Assembly: GCA_024349245.1 (NCBI GenBank)
Contig: JALDNG010000041.1
Span: forward strand, 6,965,501-7,029,500
Origin: Neodontobutis hainanensis
Lineage: Eukaryota > Chordata > Actinopteri > Gobiiformes > Odontobutidae
Length of the DNA: 64,000 nt
Direction: 5' to 3'
Shown here: in pieces, positions 24,301 to 32,108 of the stretch
How positions within the stretch are numbered: position 1 is the first letter of the stretch
How the letters are laid out: each line of letters opens with the position of its first letter
Notes under the pieces: model-generated
What the model saw: only the letters and a program-made list of their open reading frames with translations
Told to the model about the DNA's origin: nothing
Databases searched by the model: none
Position numbers and translations under genes: made by a program

Positions 24301-26730
24301 TTTTGGTCTGGCTGGTGGGAGTGGTCAGCAGGCAGATGCAGCTGTTCTTCATTTCTCATTAACCACTGTATAAAGACTCCAAGTGTTCCTCCACTCATCG
24401 CCAGATTGTTCCGTCTACTCAGGGGTAGAACACTACGGCCTAGCATTCTGATCTTATGAGAGTCTTTGCCTTGAAGTATTCTAATTTCCTCTAGTATCCT
24501 CTGCCTGCCTACGAGCCCCTTTGCCAGGACTACGCCACGCTTTTACCACGCCAAGTCATTAACATTATCTCTTGTACAATAAACTCATATTATAAAACTC
24601 ACCAACTTCTGTGTCTGCTTTTGGGTCCTTCCTCCGGCTCCCTAACAATTACTGTACTATACTATTTGTCACTATACTGTACTATACTACCACACTGCAC
24701 CTTATTCTACTATAATGGGCTAGCCATCCATCCATCCATCCAGCCATTCTGTACAAAGAAGTTAGTTTGGTACCCTGTTGCTTCCATTTGATTTCAAAGG
24801 CAGGGTTTACAAGAGGAATGTTAACCAATCAGAGAAACGCCGGATGTGAAGCGAGAAAAAGGCTACAACAGTGCCGCTGGTTAACATGTCCAGCAGTAGA
24901 GCGGACACCAGAGCGGTTTCATTGTTTTTATACTTTGCTGGTTATTAAAAACCAAGGCGAGAGCAGAAATAAATGGCCTTTTGGTAGCAGCATCTGCCAT
25001 GTTGAATGCGCTGGACTAGCCGCGCGAGCCGAGTTATTTGTGTACACCCTGCTGCAGACAAACAGCTTGCAATTAAAACGTCCGCAAAATCACAGAGGAA
25101 GGGATTTGTTGTGAGAATGGGACCAGACCGTTGTATTTCTAATTTAGAATTTTCTCATATAAAATAAGTGTTAGGCAGTAAAAAATTATTATATAATTAT
25201 TATATAAGATATTATATGTAATGTTATAATATACTATTTGATTCTATGCTAAAAGGGAATTGTTACCTGAAGTATACACTTGGTCAGATGTGTTTTATCA
25301 TTAAATGAAAAAGCTACCATGATGTTTTCACATTGTCTGAACATTATGTCGAGACAAATGCATTTAAAAAGTAGTTTTTACTTCAGCCCACACTTGTGAG
25401 CCTTACATGTCTTTCCTATTACCTGCAGTACTCCATGACAACAATTTATGTTACAACATTATTTGTTTGCTTTGATGTTTGCTTTCATTTGCCGTTTCTC
25501 CTCCAGCTTTTTTCCATCCTTTGAGGTAAAATTGTAAATGGCAGGACCGGCCAGATACAGGTCTCTGACTTGTAACATCCACTAAAGTCCAGAAGAATAT
25601 CTCAGATGTTAGAATTAATCTTTAAGACTACATATAGTTTTTTACCGAGGCAGTTTGTAAAGACATGCACGTTGGAAAGTCTGGAAAGTAATAGATAAAG
25701 ACAACCGTATAAATGGGGCACCTAAAGTTATCAGTTTGCTTAGCTACATGTCAAATGTAACCACACAAGGGTCTATAGCAGTGCTCCCTTTGGACTGTTT
25801 AATCTTGCCCACCAAGCATTTACTAATAATTTATTCATAATTAGACACTGTAATAAATAAAGAGATAGTTTTCACTGGTTTTAGAACAAACTGTGAAGAG
25901 TGGATCTAAAACTGAGGAGGTGCAGCTGTGATTCAAACTTTAAACTTTAAACAAAATTAATTTGTTTTTATTGAGCATAAGTGAGTTCACAGTGTTGGCC
26001 CAGCCCTCCACCAGAGTGACATGTTTTCCTTTAGGAAAAGAATTGTCCACCCCTGCTCTACAGTGGTTCTAAAACACTGGGTCTGAATTCGTTTGGGTCA
26101 CCAAAGATTTGTAATTTCAAATGTTGTTCATTGCTGCATTAAGTAGCTTTGTATTTTACAACTTACTAAGACAATCAGTGTGCGTGAATTTACAGTTTAA
26201 TGTGCCCAAAAAGAGGCTTTAGACATTTTACTCAGGCAAACATTCAGTCAAGGTAATTTTAGAAACACACAGTCAACAGAAGGAACTAGCAGGTTACCAG
26301 TCTCCCAAGGGTAATCTAAGGCAGGATGCAGTAAAGTGCAGAGAGGATATAGATTTAGTCAGATTTACACAGCACAGCCCAATAAACACCTTCTGCCCTC
26401 TGTGTGAACTGGGCAACAGGTGAGCACTGCAGTGTGTACTGTGTGTAACAAAACCTATGGATTTTTAAAAAAAAAACTTCACAGAAACCCCTGTCCTATT
26501 TGGATCTGTTTTTATACAAATGACGAATAATGTTGTTCAATTTAATAGGCAACACTTGATACACAAAAATGCACAGTACAGCGATCTCCAAACAGCAGGC
26601 CTGCGCACACACCACTGGATAACATGACTGCGAAACAGAAACTCTTACCTCTTTGTAGACCGTAACTCGAGGTGACAAAAAGCAGCAGGACGAGAATCTT
26701 GAAAATAGTAATGGCCTGTTCAGTTTTCAT
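1..26730 (-). CDS. musk: Muscle-specific receptor tyrosine kinase MuSK (17 exons seen, 3' end outside window)
   Basis: Single-pass receptor kinase that acts with LRP4, agrin and Dok-7 to cluster acetylcholine receptors at the neuromuscular junction (known for the family). Coding exons in transcript order: 26649-26730, 21538-21664, 21311-21462, 21078-21205, 20861-21002, 19720-19844, 16863-17022, 16458-16464, 14371-14634, 14104-14297, 13909-13932, 13700-13788, 7629-7797, 7272-7455, 6842-7033, 4150-4298, 1-334. All junctions have GT/AG borders and every phase joins, giving about 840 residues so far. Domain order: signal peptide 1-23, Ig1 about 28-120, Ig2 120-210, Ig3 212-305, frizzled-type CRD 308-460, kringle 470-545, transmembrane 581-604, NPMY motif ending at Tyr 641, kinase from about 665 with GEGAFG loop, VAVK lysine about 696, HRDLATRN about 811 and DFG about 831. 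Mammalian MuSK ends about 150 residues later, so the C-lobe is off the window. The kringle is the main difference from mammals. No frameshift or stop was seen. Confidence 0.97.
335..4149. other. musk: musk intron between exons 16 and 17
   Basis: AT-rich intron. Apart from the SINE composite near 2.2-2.5 kb it holds a loosely repeated segment, CTACATCTGTTTTTA...CACTGATCCA, at about 2029-2080, 2782-2830, 3037-3070 and 4045-4095. The last copy reaches almost to exon 16. Confidence 0.8.
2185..2460 (-). repeat. Composite of two SINE-family fragments
   Basis: The left part (about 2185-2220) resembles the AAAGCGACTT tail of the 28-kb SINE. The right part (about 2315-2460) is the reverse complement of the 55.4-kb family's middle section (CACTCTCACATTCATTCACC, CATGCATGTGTTTGGACGGT). 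Both are diverged. Confidence 0.55.
4150..4298 (-). CDS. musk: musk exon 16: kinase N-lobe
   Basis: Encodes RAPGLLPMESFT, the catalytic-lysine strand MVAVKMLKEEASADM, and the helix C region QREAALMAEFDHPNIVKLL. Donor GTCAGT; the split Gly codon is completed by exon 17. Confidence 0.97.
4299..6841. other. musk: musk intron between exons 15 and 16
   Basis: No coding or recognisable mobile sequence. A short TA repeat lies near 6283. Confidence 0.75.
6842..7033 (-). CDS. musk: musk exon 15: juxtamembrane region and glycine loop
   Basis: Contains [20 protein letters not shown] with the NPxY tyrosine that recruits the Dok-7 PTB domain in mammals, then YPRNNIQYVRDI and the ATP-binding glycine loop GEGAFGRVFQA. 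Acceptor TGTCCATAG, donor GTGAGTGG. Confidence 0.97.
7272..7455 (-). CDS. musk: musk exon 14: stalk and transmembrane segment
   Basis: A Pro/Ser/Thr-rich stalk is followed by the membrane helix MSAIVITMTALAAAVVLAIV (about residues 581-604) and then the stop-transfer HRRRKQWRNRKR. Mammalian MuSK has CCRRRKQWKNKKR here. Donor GTTAAAC. Confidence 0.95.
7629..7797 (-). CDS. musk: musk exon 13: kringle domain, second half
   Basis: Encodes VPHQHRLSVDVIPELKNSES, then SCRNPGGISDKPWCFTSNPN and WEYCDVPQC, the classic kringle C-terminal half. With exon 12 it totals 258 nt and both outer borders fall after codon position 1, so the kringle is a frame-neutral cassette. The donor (GTACAG after an A-run) is somewhat weak. 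Confidence 0.94.
10180..10430 (+). pseudogene. Ty3/gypsy retrotransposon integrase fragment
   Basis: An open frame reads GLIERLNQEMETALRCLASL, then LLWVNYAHNSPTNRTTRLSP with FQWFPAF. This matches the end of the gypsy integrase core (GQTERMNQE...LRC, W..YAHNS, TGLSPF). The catalytic part upstream is absent. It stops where the SINE at 10436 begins; AATAAAGC at about 10717 beyond the SINE may belong to the same element's LTR. Confidence 0.75.
10436..10636 (-). repeat. tRNA-derived SINE
   Basis: Minus-strand copy of the same family. The tRNA-like head with GGTAGAGCGGTCGTCC and box B GGTTCGGTTCTC is followed by the GGGCAAGACACTTAACCC body and the AAGCGACTT-type tail with AATGAATAAATG. It directly follows a gypsy integrase fragment. 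Confidence 0.82.
11150..11345 (-). repeat. SINE fragments, head missing
   Basis: Shares the CAAAGCGACTT and CACTGGAGGCAAGGTGGG blocks with the copy at 10436, but the tRNA head is absent and the CAAAGC(A/G)ACTT tail occurs twice. This suggests two broken copies of one family. Confidence 0.65.
11407..11455. repeat. Small imperfect hairpin
   Basis: GCCAATCAATAATTGTTTAG is mirrored by CGTTAAACAATTATTGGC (about 18 paired bases, 4-nt bulge) around a TTTTTGAGAA loop. It may be the remnant of a small MITE. Confidence 0.7.
13154..13173 (+). repeat. Short interstitial telomere-type repeat (TTAGGG, 3 units)
   Basis: TAGGGTTAGGGTTAGGGTTA is embedded in ordinary intron sequence. Too short for a fusion scar; such stretches can arise from telomerase-mediated break repair or chance slippage. 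Confidence 0.9.
13700..13788 (-). CDS. musk: musk exon 12: kringle domain, first half
   Basis: Encodes CYNDRGRFYQGHVNVTRSR and TPCQPWSQQ, the opening cysteine and the CxPW core of a kringle. Mammalian MUSK has no such exon; fish, amphibian, bird and Torpedo MuSK are known to have a kringle. Donor GTACTAT. Confidence 0.93.
13909..13932 (-). CDS. musk: musk exon 11: 24-nt microexon between CRD and kringle
   Basis: Acceptor CATTCCAG and donor GTAAGCAA enclose 24 nt. In frame with both neighbours it reads DIKRDEVT and leads into TSCYND of the kringle. It is exactly eight codons with both borders after codon position 1, so it can be skipped or included without changing frame. Confidence 0.85.
14104..14297 (-). 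CDS. musk: musk exon 10: cysteine-rich domain, second part
   Basis: Encodes REHCLAVKELYCHKEWLVLE, a Ser/Gly-rich stretch, then LPNCLALPSLQTDPDACTHV. Aligns with mammalian REYCLAVKELFCAKEWL and the LP-rich end of the CRD. Donor GTAAGAG. Confidence 0.94.
14371..14634 (-). CDS. musk: musk exon 9: frizzled-type cysteine-rich domain, first part
   Basis: Encodes LYKGVTGYCSAYRGDACRNI, VFFNSSLSDPEDMQEYLVQS, then LCHSSFPDCNP and PVCR. The spacing of cysteines follows the MuSK CRD. Acceptor TTCTCCAG, donor GTACTGG. This exon is clearly GC-richer than the flanking introns. Confidence 0.96.
14635..16457. other. musk: musk intron between exons 8 and 9
   Basis: Contains the Tc1 remnant in its middle. The rest shows nothing recognisable. 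Confidence 0.75.
15560..16252 (+). pseudogene. Tc1/mariner-like transposon, internally deleted
   Basis: Helix-turn-helix piece GVTVSRCTIRRHLKKNGLHG, then (after a frame change) SFLHKCNRLLQYAKQFRDDK with WNKVLWSDKTKMSLFG carrying the first catalytic Asp. It then jumps directly to QHDNDPKHKA with the second Asp and a decayed tail. About half of the catalytic domain is missing. The right terminal repeat ends at 16250 (TTATGACCACAACTG, then TA). The left end was not found. Confidence 0.82.
16458..16464 (-). CDS. musk: musk exon 8: 7-nt microexon (Glu-Trp-Arg)
   Basis: The 7-nt exon AGTGGAG sits between a pyrimidine-rich acceptor (CCATTTCCCCATAG) and donor GTAAGAG. With the G left by exon 7 and the G that opens exon 9 it reads Ala-Glu-Trp-Arg-Leu. 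This matches AEW at the same place in mammalian MuSK. Skipping it would shift the frame, so it should be constitutive. Confidence 0.85.
16863..17022 (-). CDS. musk: musk exon 7: Ig3, second half
   Basis: Encodes ISGGSVDETLVGEVILSVLR, then SVTKPALYTCMASNKHSAGA with the closing Ig3 cysteine, and ends VTVA plus one G. Donor GTAAAAC. The acceptor's pyrimidine tract is directly preceded by an AT dinucleotide microsatellite. Confidence 0.94.
17035..17055 (+). repeat. AT dinucleotide microsatellite next to musk exon 7 acceptor
   Basis: An AT run of about 21 nt begins 13 nt upstream (in gene direction) of the exon 7 acceptor and merges with its T-tract. Confidence 0.95.
19720..19844 (-). CDS. musk: musk exon 6: Ig3, first half
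   Basis: Encodes APARILRVPKEKRVAYGSQ, SLECNATGNPIPTITW and ENGNT. It ends at a canonical GTGAGT donor in phase 0. An overlapping longer reading frame runs on into the intron and is not coding. Confidence 0.94.
20228..20251 (+). repeat. ATA microsatellite, 8 units
   Basis: Pure trinucleotide run in the musk intron between exons 5 and 6. Confidence 0.95.
20861..21002 (-). CDS. musk: musk exon 5: Ig2, second half
   Basis: Encodes LSDRVTILDYGALKIHNI followed by QKEDAGQYRCVARNSFG, the Ig2 F-strand cysteine region, nearly identical to mammalian MuSK. Donor GTATGTG. Confidence 0.95.
21078..21205 (-). CDS. musk: musk exon 4: Ig2, first half
   Basis: Encodes KPQIKRHPTNVTLLIDSK, the cysteine in VLPCVTLGNPKP and the core Trp in DVTWLKDDELIK. 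The donor GTGTGAAC is weaker than the others but the next exon joins in phase 0. Confidence 0.94.
21311..21462 (-). CDS. musk: musk exon 3: Ig1, second half
   Basis: Encodes the second Ig cysteine in DNGEYCCIASNGIGE and the extra cysteine in SCGALQLKMK that is characteristic of MuSK Ig1. Acceptor CACTCAG, donor GTATGTC. Confidence 0.95.
21538..21664 (-). CDS. musk: musk exon 2: Ig1, first half
   Basis: Encodes APRIITLLETVDVLLDH, then the first Ig cysteine (FICEVE) and the core tryptophan (ITW). Close to the mammalian start PPRITTPLETVDA. Acceptor TTCCCAG, donor GTAAGTC. Confidence 0.95.
21665..26648. other. musk: musk intron 1
   Basis: 5.0 kb. Holds the solo LTR, an ATCC run at about 24724-24742, and a very AT-rich patch (25175-25235, many TATTATATAA turns). 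No exon was recognised. Confidence 0.78.
24243..24647 (+). mobile_element. Solo LTR, 405 bp
   Basis: Starts TGTTATGG and ends CCCTAACA (TG...CA) between ATAAC (24238-24242) and ATTAC (24648-24652), a 4-of-5 match for a target duplication. A TATA box (GTATAAAG, 24368) and polyadenylation signal AATAAA (24578) are spaced as in an LTR promoter and R region. No internal retroelement genes adjoin it. Lies in musk intron 1 against the gene's orientation. Confidence 0.7.
26649..26730 (-). CDS. musk: musk exon 1: start codon and signal peptide
   Basis: ATG at 26730-26728 opens a typical signal peptide: a charged start, then a run of Leu/Val/Ile/Phe ending near SSYG. The donor GTAAGAG follows the exon. 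It leaves one G that completes an Ala codon with the Ig1 exon (LQR-APRIIT). This first intron is the longest, about 5 kb. Confidence 0.92.
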
Positions 26731-27609
26731 GATGTCTCTTGAACGCTAAGCTCTTTCAATTAAAATGAGATATTTGTTTGTTTTCTTCCCATATCAGTGA
26801 CTGGACGTTCTTCAGTGGTGTCTTCGCTGTATGTCTCACTCGTGGACAGCCATGAGCTCTGCATGAAGTCGCTCCTTCACTCTGACTGAGTATGAGTTTG
26901 GACTTGGTGATGGACAGTGGCAGCTGTGTGTTGTCCTCATGTGCAGTCACTTGGGCTGAAAGCAAACCCCGGACGGCGTCGGTGCCCTACAGTCACACTG
27001 ATACCAGCCAACAACATGTACTTCTATAATGTTGCTCAGAAACATGTTGAATGCTTTTCATTTTGTTCATATTCTGTAGTGTATATCGGAGCTATATGTC
27101 AGTGTACTCATATGTGCTTTTGAGAATGTAGCTACTCTTTGGCCACATTGGACCCTATAGTTTTAGTAAAACAAACGCATAAACATGTGAGCCTGGTTTA
27201 AACATGCTTAATGGACACACACAGCCTGGGAGCCTTTGTGTCACCTGTTCTCTGCAGCCTCCGTGTCCTGTTTATTTTGGGAAAGGAATGGCATTTTACT
27301 TCATTTACTCCACATCCATTCTGCTGTGGACGGATGTTGTTCACTATTGTACTCCCCTGGTACGTCCAGGTCAGAATTGAACTGAAATAAAGAGAAGTAA
27401 CTTAGTTTAGTTTGAGTATAACTTAAGTTACTTAATTTATTAAAAGTTTGTATGACCAGAAGAGTTGTTAAGTTGAGTTGAATTGGTTCAAATGCTCAGG
27501 AACATTTATATTGGCAACTGTTTTATGCTCAAGAGCCATATAAATACAAGAAAAGACGTTTGGAGCTGCTGACAAAAATAAATAAATGTATTAATTAATA
27601 CATTTTATT

Positions 27610-27735
27610 TAAAAATGGGCCGATAAATCAGAATTTTGAGAAAAAAAAGTCATAAGTCTGAGATTTAAGTCAGAAATGTAAGAAAAACTTCAGAATATTG
27701 AGATAAAAGTCAGAAGTCTGTTAAAAAAATGAGAC
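27610..27735 (+). repeat. Degenerate GAGATAAAAGTCAGAA-type tandem repeat
   Basis: Imperfect units of about 20-24 nt (AAAGTCAGAAGTCTG, GAGAAAAAAAAGTCATAAGT) recur about five times. A related region lies at 29840-30065. Confidence 0.65.
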
Positions 27736-28101
27736 ATCTAGACTTTATTATAAAGGATTTTAATAGATGAATGTACAGCAACGGTACTGCATTTAGTTTT
27801 AATGAAGTGAAGGTCCTTTAAATGAGTTTGATTTTTAATATATTGAATTGTGCAGTCAGGTTCAGTCAGTAAATGTCAAAACATTGCATTCATGCAAGCA
27901 AGCAATTTATTTGGACATGGGTATGCACTTATGCCTAATGATAATGTCTAATTATTAACATGCATTCATCTCCAGACTGACACAGCAGTTTTACTCACAT
28001 TTTTATAACAATGTGATGTCGCCCTCTACTGGCCATGAGCACACACTTACAAATAATCCTCATCCTTCCCTCCAGACTCCAGTCATTGTAACCGTCTAGA
28101 C

Positions 28102-28739
28102 CAAGGGTGGGCAATTATTTTTCTCCAAGGGCCACATTTGGACATGGGACTTTGGTGGAGGGCCGGGCCAACACGGTGAGCGATCTTATGCTCAATTAAA
28201 ACACAATTCTTTAGCCTGTAGTTTAAAGTTTAAGTTGTAGACTAAACAATATGTGCAATAAACACAATATTCACAATACACAATACACAAACAATATTCA
28301 TTTACATTTATTCATTTAGCTGACGCTTTTATCCACAGTGACTTACATTGTTCTACAGTAATTACCAGTGTTACAGCCACTGGAGGCAAGTTGGGTTAAG
28401 TGTCTTGCCCAAGGACACAACGACAGTATGAACTGTGGGGAGAGTGGGAATTGAACCACCTACCTTCTGGTTAAATGACGACCGCTCTACCCACTGAGCT
28501 ACTGCCGCCAGCTGCTCTTTACAGTCTGCTCTAAAACCAGTGAAAACTACCACTAAAACTGAGAACAGAGCTAACAGCTCTAGGAAAGGTTCTTACCATT
28601 TGGAGCATGTTGTAGTCAAATCAACAGATCACTGCAGAATATAAAAGGAAAAGGAAAAAAATATGCTGTGTTTGGTGGGACAGATTAAACAGCCCAACGG
28701 GCCACATGTGGCCCCCGGGCCGTAGTTTACCCACTCCTG
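28102..28739. mobile_element. Non-autonomous hAT element, 8-bp duplication, with nested SINE
   Basis: Ends CAAGGGTGGGCAA and CAGGAGTGGGTAA (inverted) lie inside perfect copies of GTCTAGAC (28094-28101 and 28740-28747). CA...TG ends and an 8-bp duplication fit hAT. The inner ends carry the GGGCCACATTTGG and GCCACATGTGGCCC motifs common in fish copies. A SINE sits in the middle. Confidence 0.85.
28299..28509 (-). repeat. tRNA-derived SINE inside the hAT element
   Basis: On the minus strand the head shows box A TAGCTCAGTGG and box B GGTTCAATTCC. The body TCCTTGGGCAAGACACTTAA and the tail GTGGATAAAAGCGTCAGC follow. Same family as the copies at 10436, 11150 and 56700. It is nested, so it is younger than the surrounding element. 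Confidence 0.85.
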
Positions 28740-29839
28740 GTCTAGACCCTGATCCTAACCTTTACATGTTCTACACATTCAGTTCAAGGACAAAATGTTT
28801 ACATGCTTTTTTAGTTTTACATGAAATGAAACTGTGCATAAACAATGTTATTTACTTGACCCTATCAGTGGTCAGAATATGATGACTGATCAGGTGTGAG
28901 TCCATTTGGGTTGACTACTGTCAGTAAAACAAACTACATATCCCTCCTAACACACCCTTTAATACACACTTAGTCATAGCCCTCAGGTGTCAGAAGCCCC
29001 TCCCCCTCTGCACTGTCCCAACGTGTTCAGAAATAATCAACCCACTGTTAGACTGTGTGCTTCACCACAACCACATGGACCTATGAACTCACACACCTAC
29101 TGTACTCATACAACACGCAGCTATGAAGCCAAACGTACACGGACTCAAGGAAAACTGAAGTCACAAGACCAGCCAGTTAGGTATGGATCCTTTTTACCCT
29201 GTTACAAATGTATTACCATTACATTATGTGCCCAATGTCTCACAGATTTGACCTGAATGTAGCCATACAGGAAGCATACTGTATGAGATACTACAGGAGA
29301 AAGAAAAAACTGTGTGGTTGAAGTAAAGAAAGAAAAGGGGAGTGTCTTACAGGAAGCAGTAAAAAACAGAAGTGTGTCATTTGCAGATTAGCTTTGATTA
29401 GCCTCATGCAACATACTTATGTGATTTAAGTCCATGAATGCCAAATGGAGACTTTGTTTTCAGATACTCTTGTGTATATGCAGATGCTGACCTAACACTT
29501 AGGACTAAATGATCAGGTCTTTGTCACTTTATTGACTTGGTACAGCTGACTCTAGATAAATAGGTCTTGACGTTTGATTTCAGACTACACAGTCTGCATT
29601 ATGCTGATCCCCACACAGAAACACACTCCAGCCAGGCTTGTGTATTTGCATTAGGCAAATTAAAACACGTAATGGCTTGAGAGAGTAGTGCTGACATCGG
29701 GACACTGTGGAGTTACAGAGGGTTAAGAGAAAATCTGGTTTATGTGCTGAAACAAAATACCATGTCTGAATATTAGAATAGGGTGACTACATTTTCAATC
29801 TATAAAACTTTTGGTTTAAGTTGGTATCTTAACCTAATA

Positions 29840-30065
29840 CAGAATTGATTTCATGAGATCAGAATTGATTTCTGAGATCATAGTCAGAGTTCAGAAAAAA
29901 AAAAGAGATTAAGATTAAGTAAGACTTTTGTGAAAAGTTAGAATCGTGGTAAAAAATTCTGTATAATGAGATCAGTCATAATTCTAAAATAAAAGTCTAA
30001 ACTCTGAGATTAAGGCATCATTTTGAGAAAATTCAATTTGAGATTAAAATCAGAAAGAGGTTTTT
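29840..30065 (+). repeat. Second degenerate purine-rich tandem repeat
   Basis: Units like TTCTGAGATCA, GAGATTAAGATTAAG and TAAAAGTCTAAACTCTGAGA recur with drift. It also holds a direct repeat of TCAGAATTGATTTC (about 29843-29875). No coding potential. Confidence 0.6.
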
Positions 30066-31740
30066 TTTTCACAATGGCCTGAACCCACTTCCATAAAGTA
30101 AACCAATCTGTGTTCACTATGATTTATAGCACATGGTTGATGCTTTTTTTAAAACCAGGACAGGAACGTTCAAACCATGACAGTCCCAGACCAGTTAGAC
30201 CAGGATGCATTATTATTATAGAAGTATCATTAAAATATACATAATTTTGATTCATAAATTGCCAGCATCTTAAAATCTTCTCCTCATATAAATAATGAAC
30301 TATTATCATTGGTCCTTTTACTGTTTTTGCCAGAATCAAGACGTAAACACATTTGTTCCTTTTAGCATTTCTGAAAGCAGGTGGGACATTTACAGAGTTA
30401 AGCCATAAGCTATTTCACAAATCTCATTATCTCATGTGGTTTTGTGTGAAAAAACGAATTATCATTCTTCATCAGCAAAAACACAAACAGTGTTAACACT
30501 TTTTTATTATTGTTTTTTATTATTGTTGCTGTTGTTTTGTAATTACTAGAGCATCTACAGGAAATATATGAACAAGGAAAGAACTTTACTGACCTGCAAA
30601 GGCAAAATGCTGCATCTGAATATTTTACCGAAATTCAGTTAAAACAGAAACCCGGCTTCTTATTCTACGTTTACGCGGTCGCATTGTGTTACGTTTCAGC
30701 AAATTCAGGAATAATCTGTTAAATCTTGCAGTGACTACAATGCTCTCCCAACGCTGTCAGTTGAGATTAGCATCTGTTTTATTCTCTCTTTTATTGCAAA
30801 AGATTTCCTCTGATTTCTGGCCATCAGTTTTGTAATTTTCTAATGTAATCTCTTCTTCATGAGTCTGACCGTACCGCGTCTTTGTTCAAAAAAGATGTTT
30901 TTGTGGTCTTGCAGAAGGAACAGGCCATGGCTTCATTTATAAGGGTCACAAGGTCACTGGTGATGGGTTTAAACCTTGGTCATTTCTTTTGGACTATGTA
31001 TTCACACATCTCACTGTTAATAGATTTTACTGTCTGACTCCAAAATGCACCATGCCACATTTCTGTAGAGGTTCTCAGTCATCCATGACATAATGAAGAA
31101 AAGGCTGAAATGAAATGCATCTGGTAGTTTTCAAGGTGAAGTTTCATTTTCAATTCTGAGTTCATCTGCTACGAGAGTGAGCTTCTATCTCTCAGAGGGA
31201 GGGGTTAAACCTGAAACTAACTGCCATTGGACCAGGCTGTTGAATCAGTTTCTAGGACAGTGTTTATATTTACATTAAATTCTGCCTTTAACGAAGACCT
31301 TTTTACTACTTACTTATTACTGCACTGCTGACGTGTTATTATACAGCAGTAACCTAAAGTGCAAGGAGTCAACTGTGCATGGAAAGCTCATACTTGCTTT
31401 GCTCTACTCGTTGTTCCTGTGCACGTACTCACTGTAATGTAGTCAAACGGGGTGTGTCTATGACAACTGTGAATACCTGAGATAGTTGTTAGCTGCAAAC
31501 AGGCCGAGACACAGGGATACATGAAAAAAAAAAAAAAACTATGGCCGCACCAGACTTTTTAGCTCTTTTTCTGCTGCACTGTTTGGAGAATTTAAGAGAG
31601 AAAAAGCCATACAAAATTAAAGGGGACCTTGTATATTCCAACTGCTTTCAGTGTCTCCGACCGATGAATAAACAAATGCCTGGGACTCCGCTGTCATCAC
31701 TGGTTACAGGGTGGAGCACTGTTATTAAATCTCCTGGAGA

Positions 31741-31921
31741 CGAGTAGAAAAGAAGAAAAAAAAAAGGAAAGTGAAAGATTGAAGGCAGAGAGACACAGAG
31801 AGAGGGATAAATATAACACCACACAGCCGACTGAAGAGATATTTAAAGCACAGAAGAAGAAAGAGTTAGACAAAGGAAGGACCTGAATCAAGTGGAAAGC
31901 TCTAGTGTGAGATGTTGGAAG
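31741..31921 (+). other. rassf6: rassf6 5' noncoding exon 1 (left edge unknown) with purine-rich tract
   Basis: The segment ends TTGGAAG at a strong donor GTAAGAATT (31922). It joins the acceptor CTGCAG before 32103. An ATG at 31912 opens an 11-codon frame that ends at 32128 after splicing, out of frame with the main start. The stretch is almost all purine (GAAAG and AGAG runs). The transcription start cannot be placed from sequence alone. Confidence 0.6.
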
Positions 31922-32108
31922 GTAAGAATTATCACTCTTTAGCTTGTACAGTTTACTACGGTGTCTTTAAAACGTGATTTAACCATTCTTCAAGTCAGCC
32001 ACATGTGCTAGACATTTACTTTACAGTAGTGCTCGATGTGTCTTTGCCTTCGACGCTCATTTCTTTTATCTGCCGTGCCATGCATGGGTTGTTTGTCTGC
32101 AGTAACTG

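Larger units (their letters stand above)
26731..31740. other. Intergenic region between the divergent genes musk and rassf6
   Basis: About 5 kb. Presumably holds musk 5' UTR and promoter just above 26730 and the rassf6 promoter near 31.3-31.7 kb. No TATA box or CpG island is evident. Contains the hAT/SINE nest and the degenerate tandem repeats. Confidence 0.75.

Noticed and set aside
28371..28553. tRNA gene on the minus strand
   Set aside because: Box A and B are present but the sequence cannot complete a cloverleaf and continues into a SINE body.
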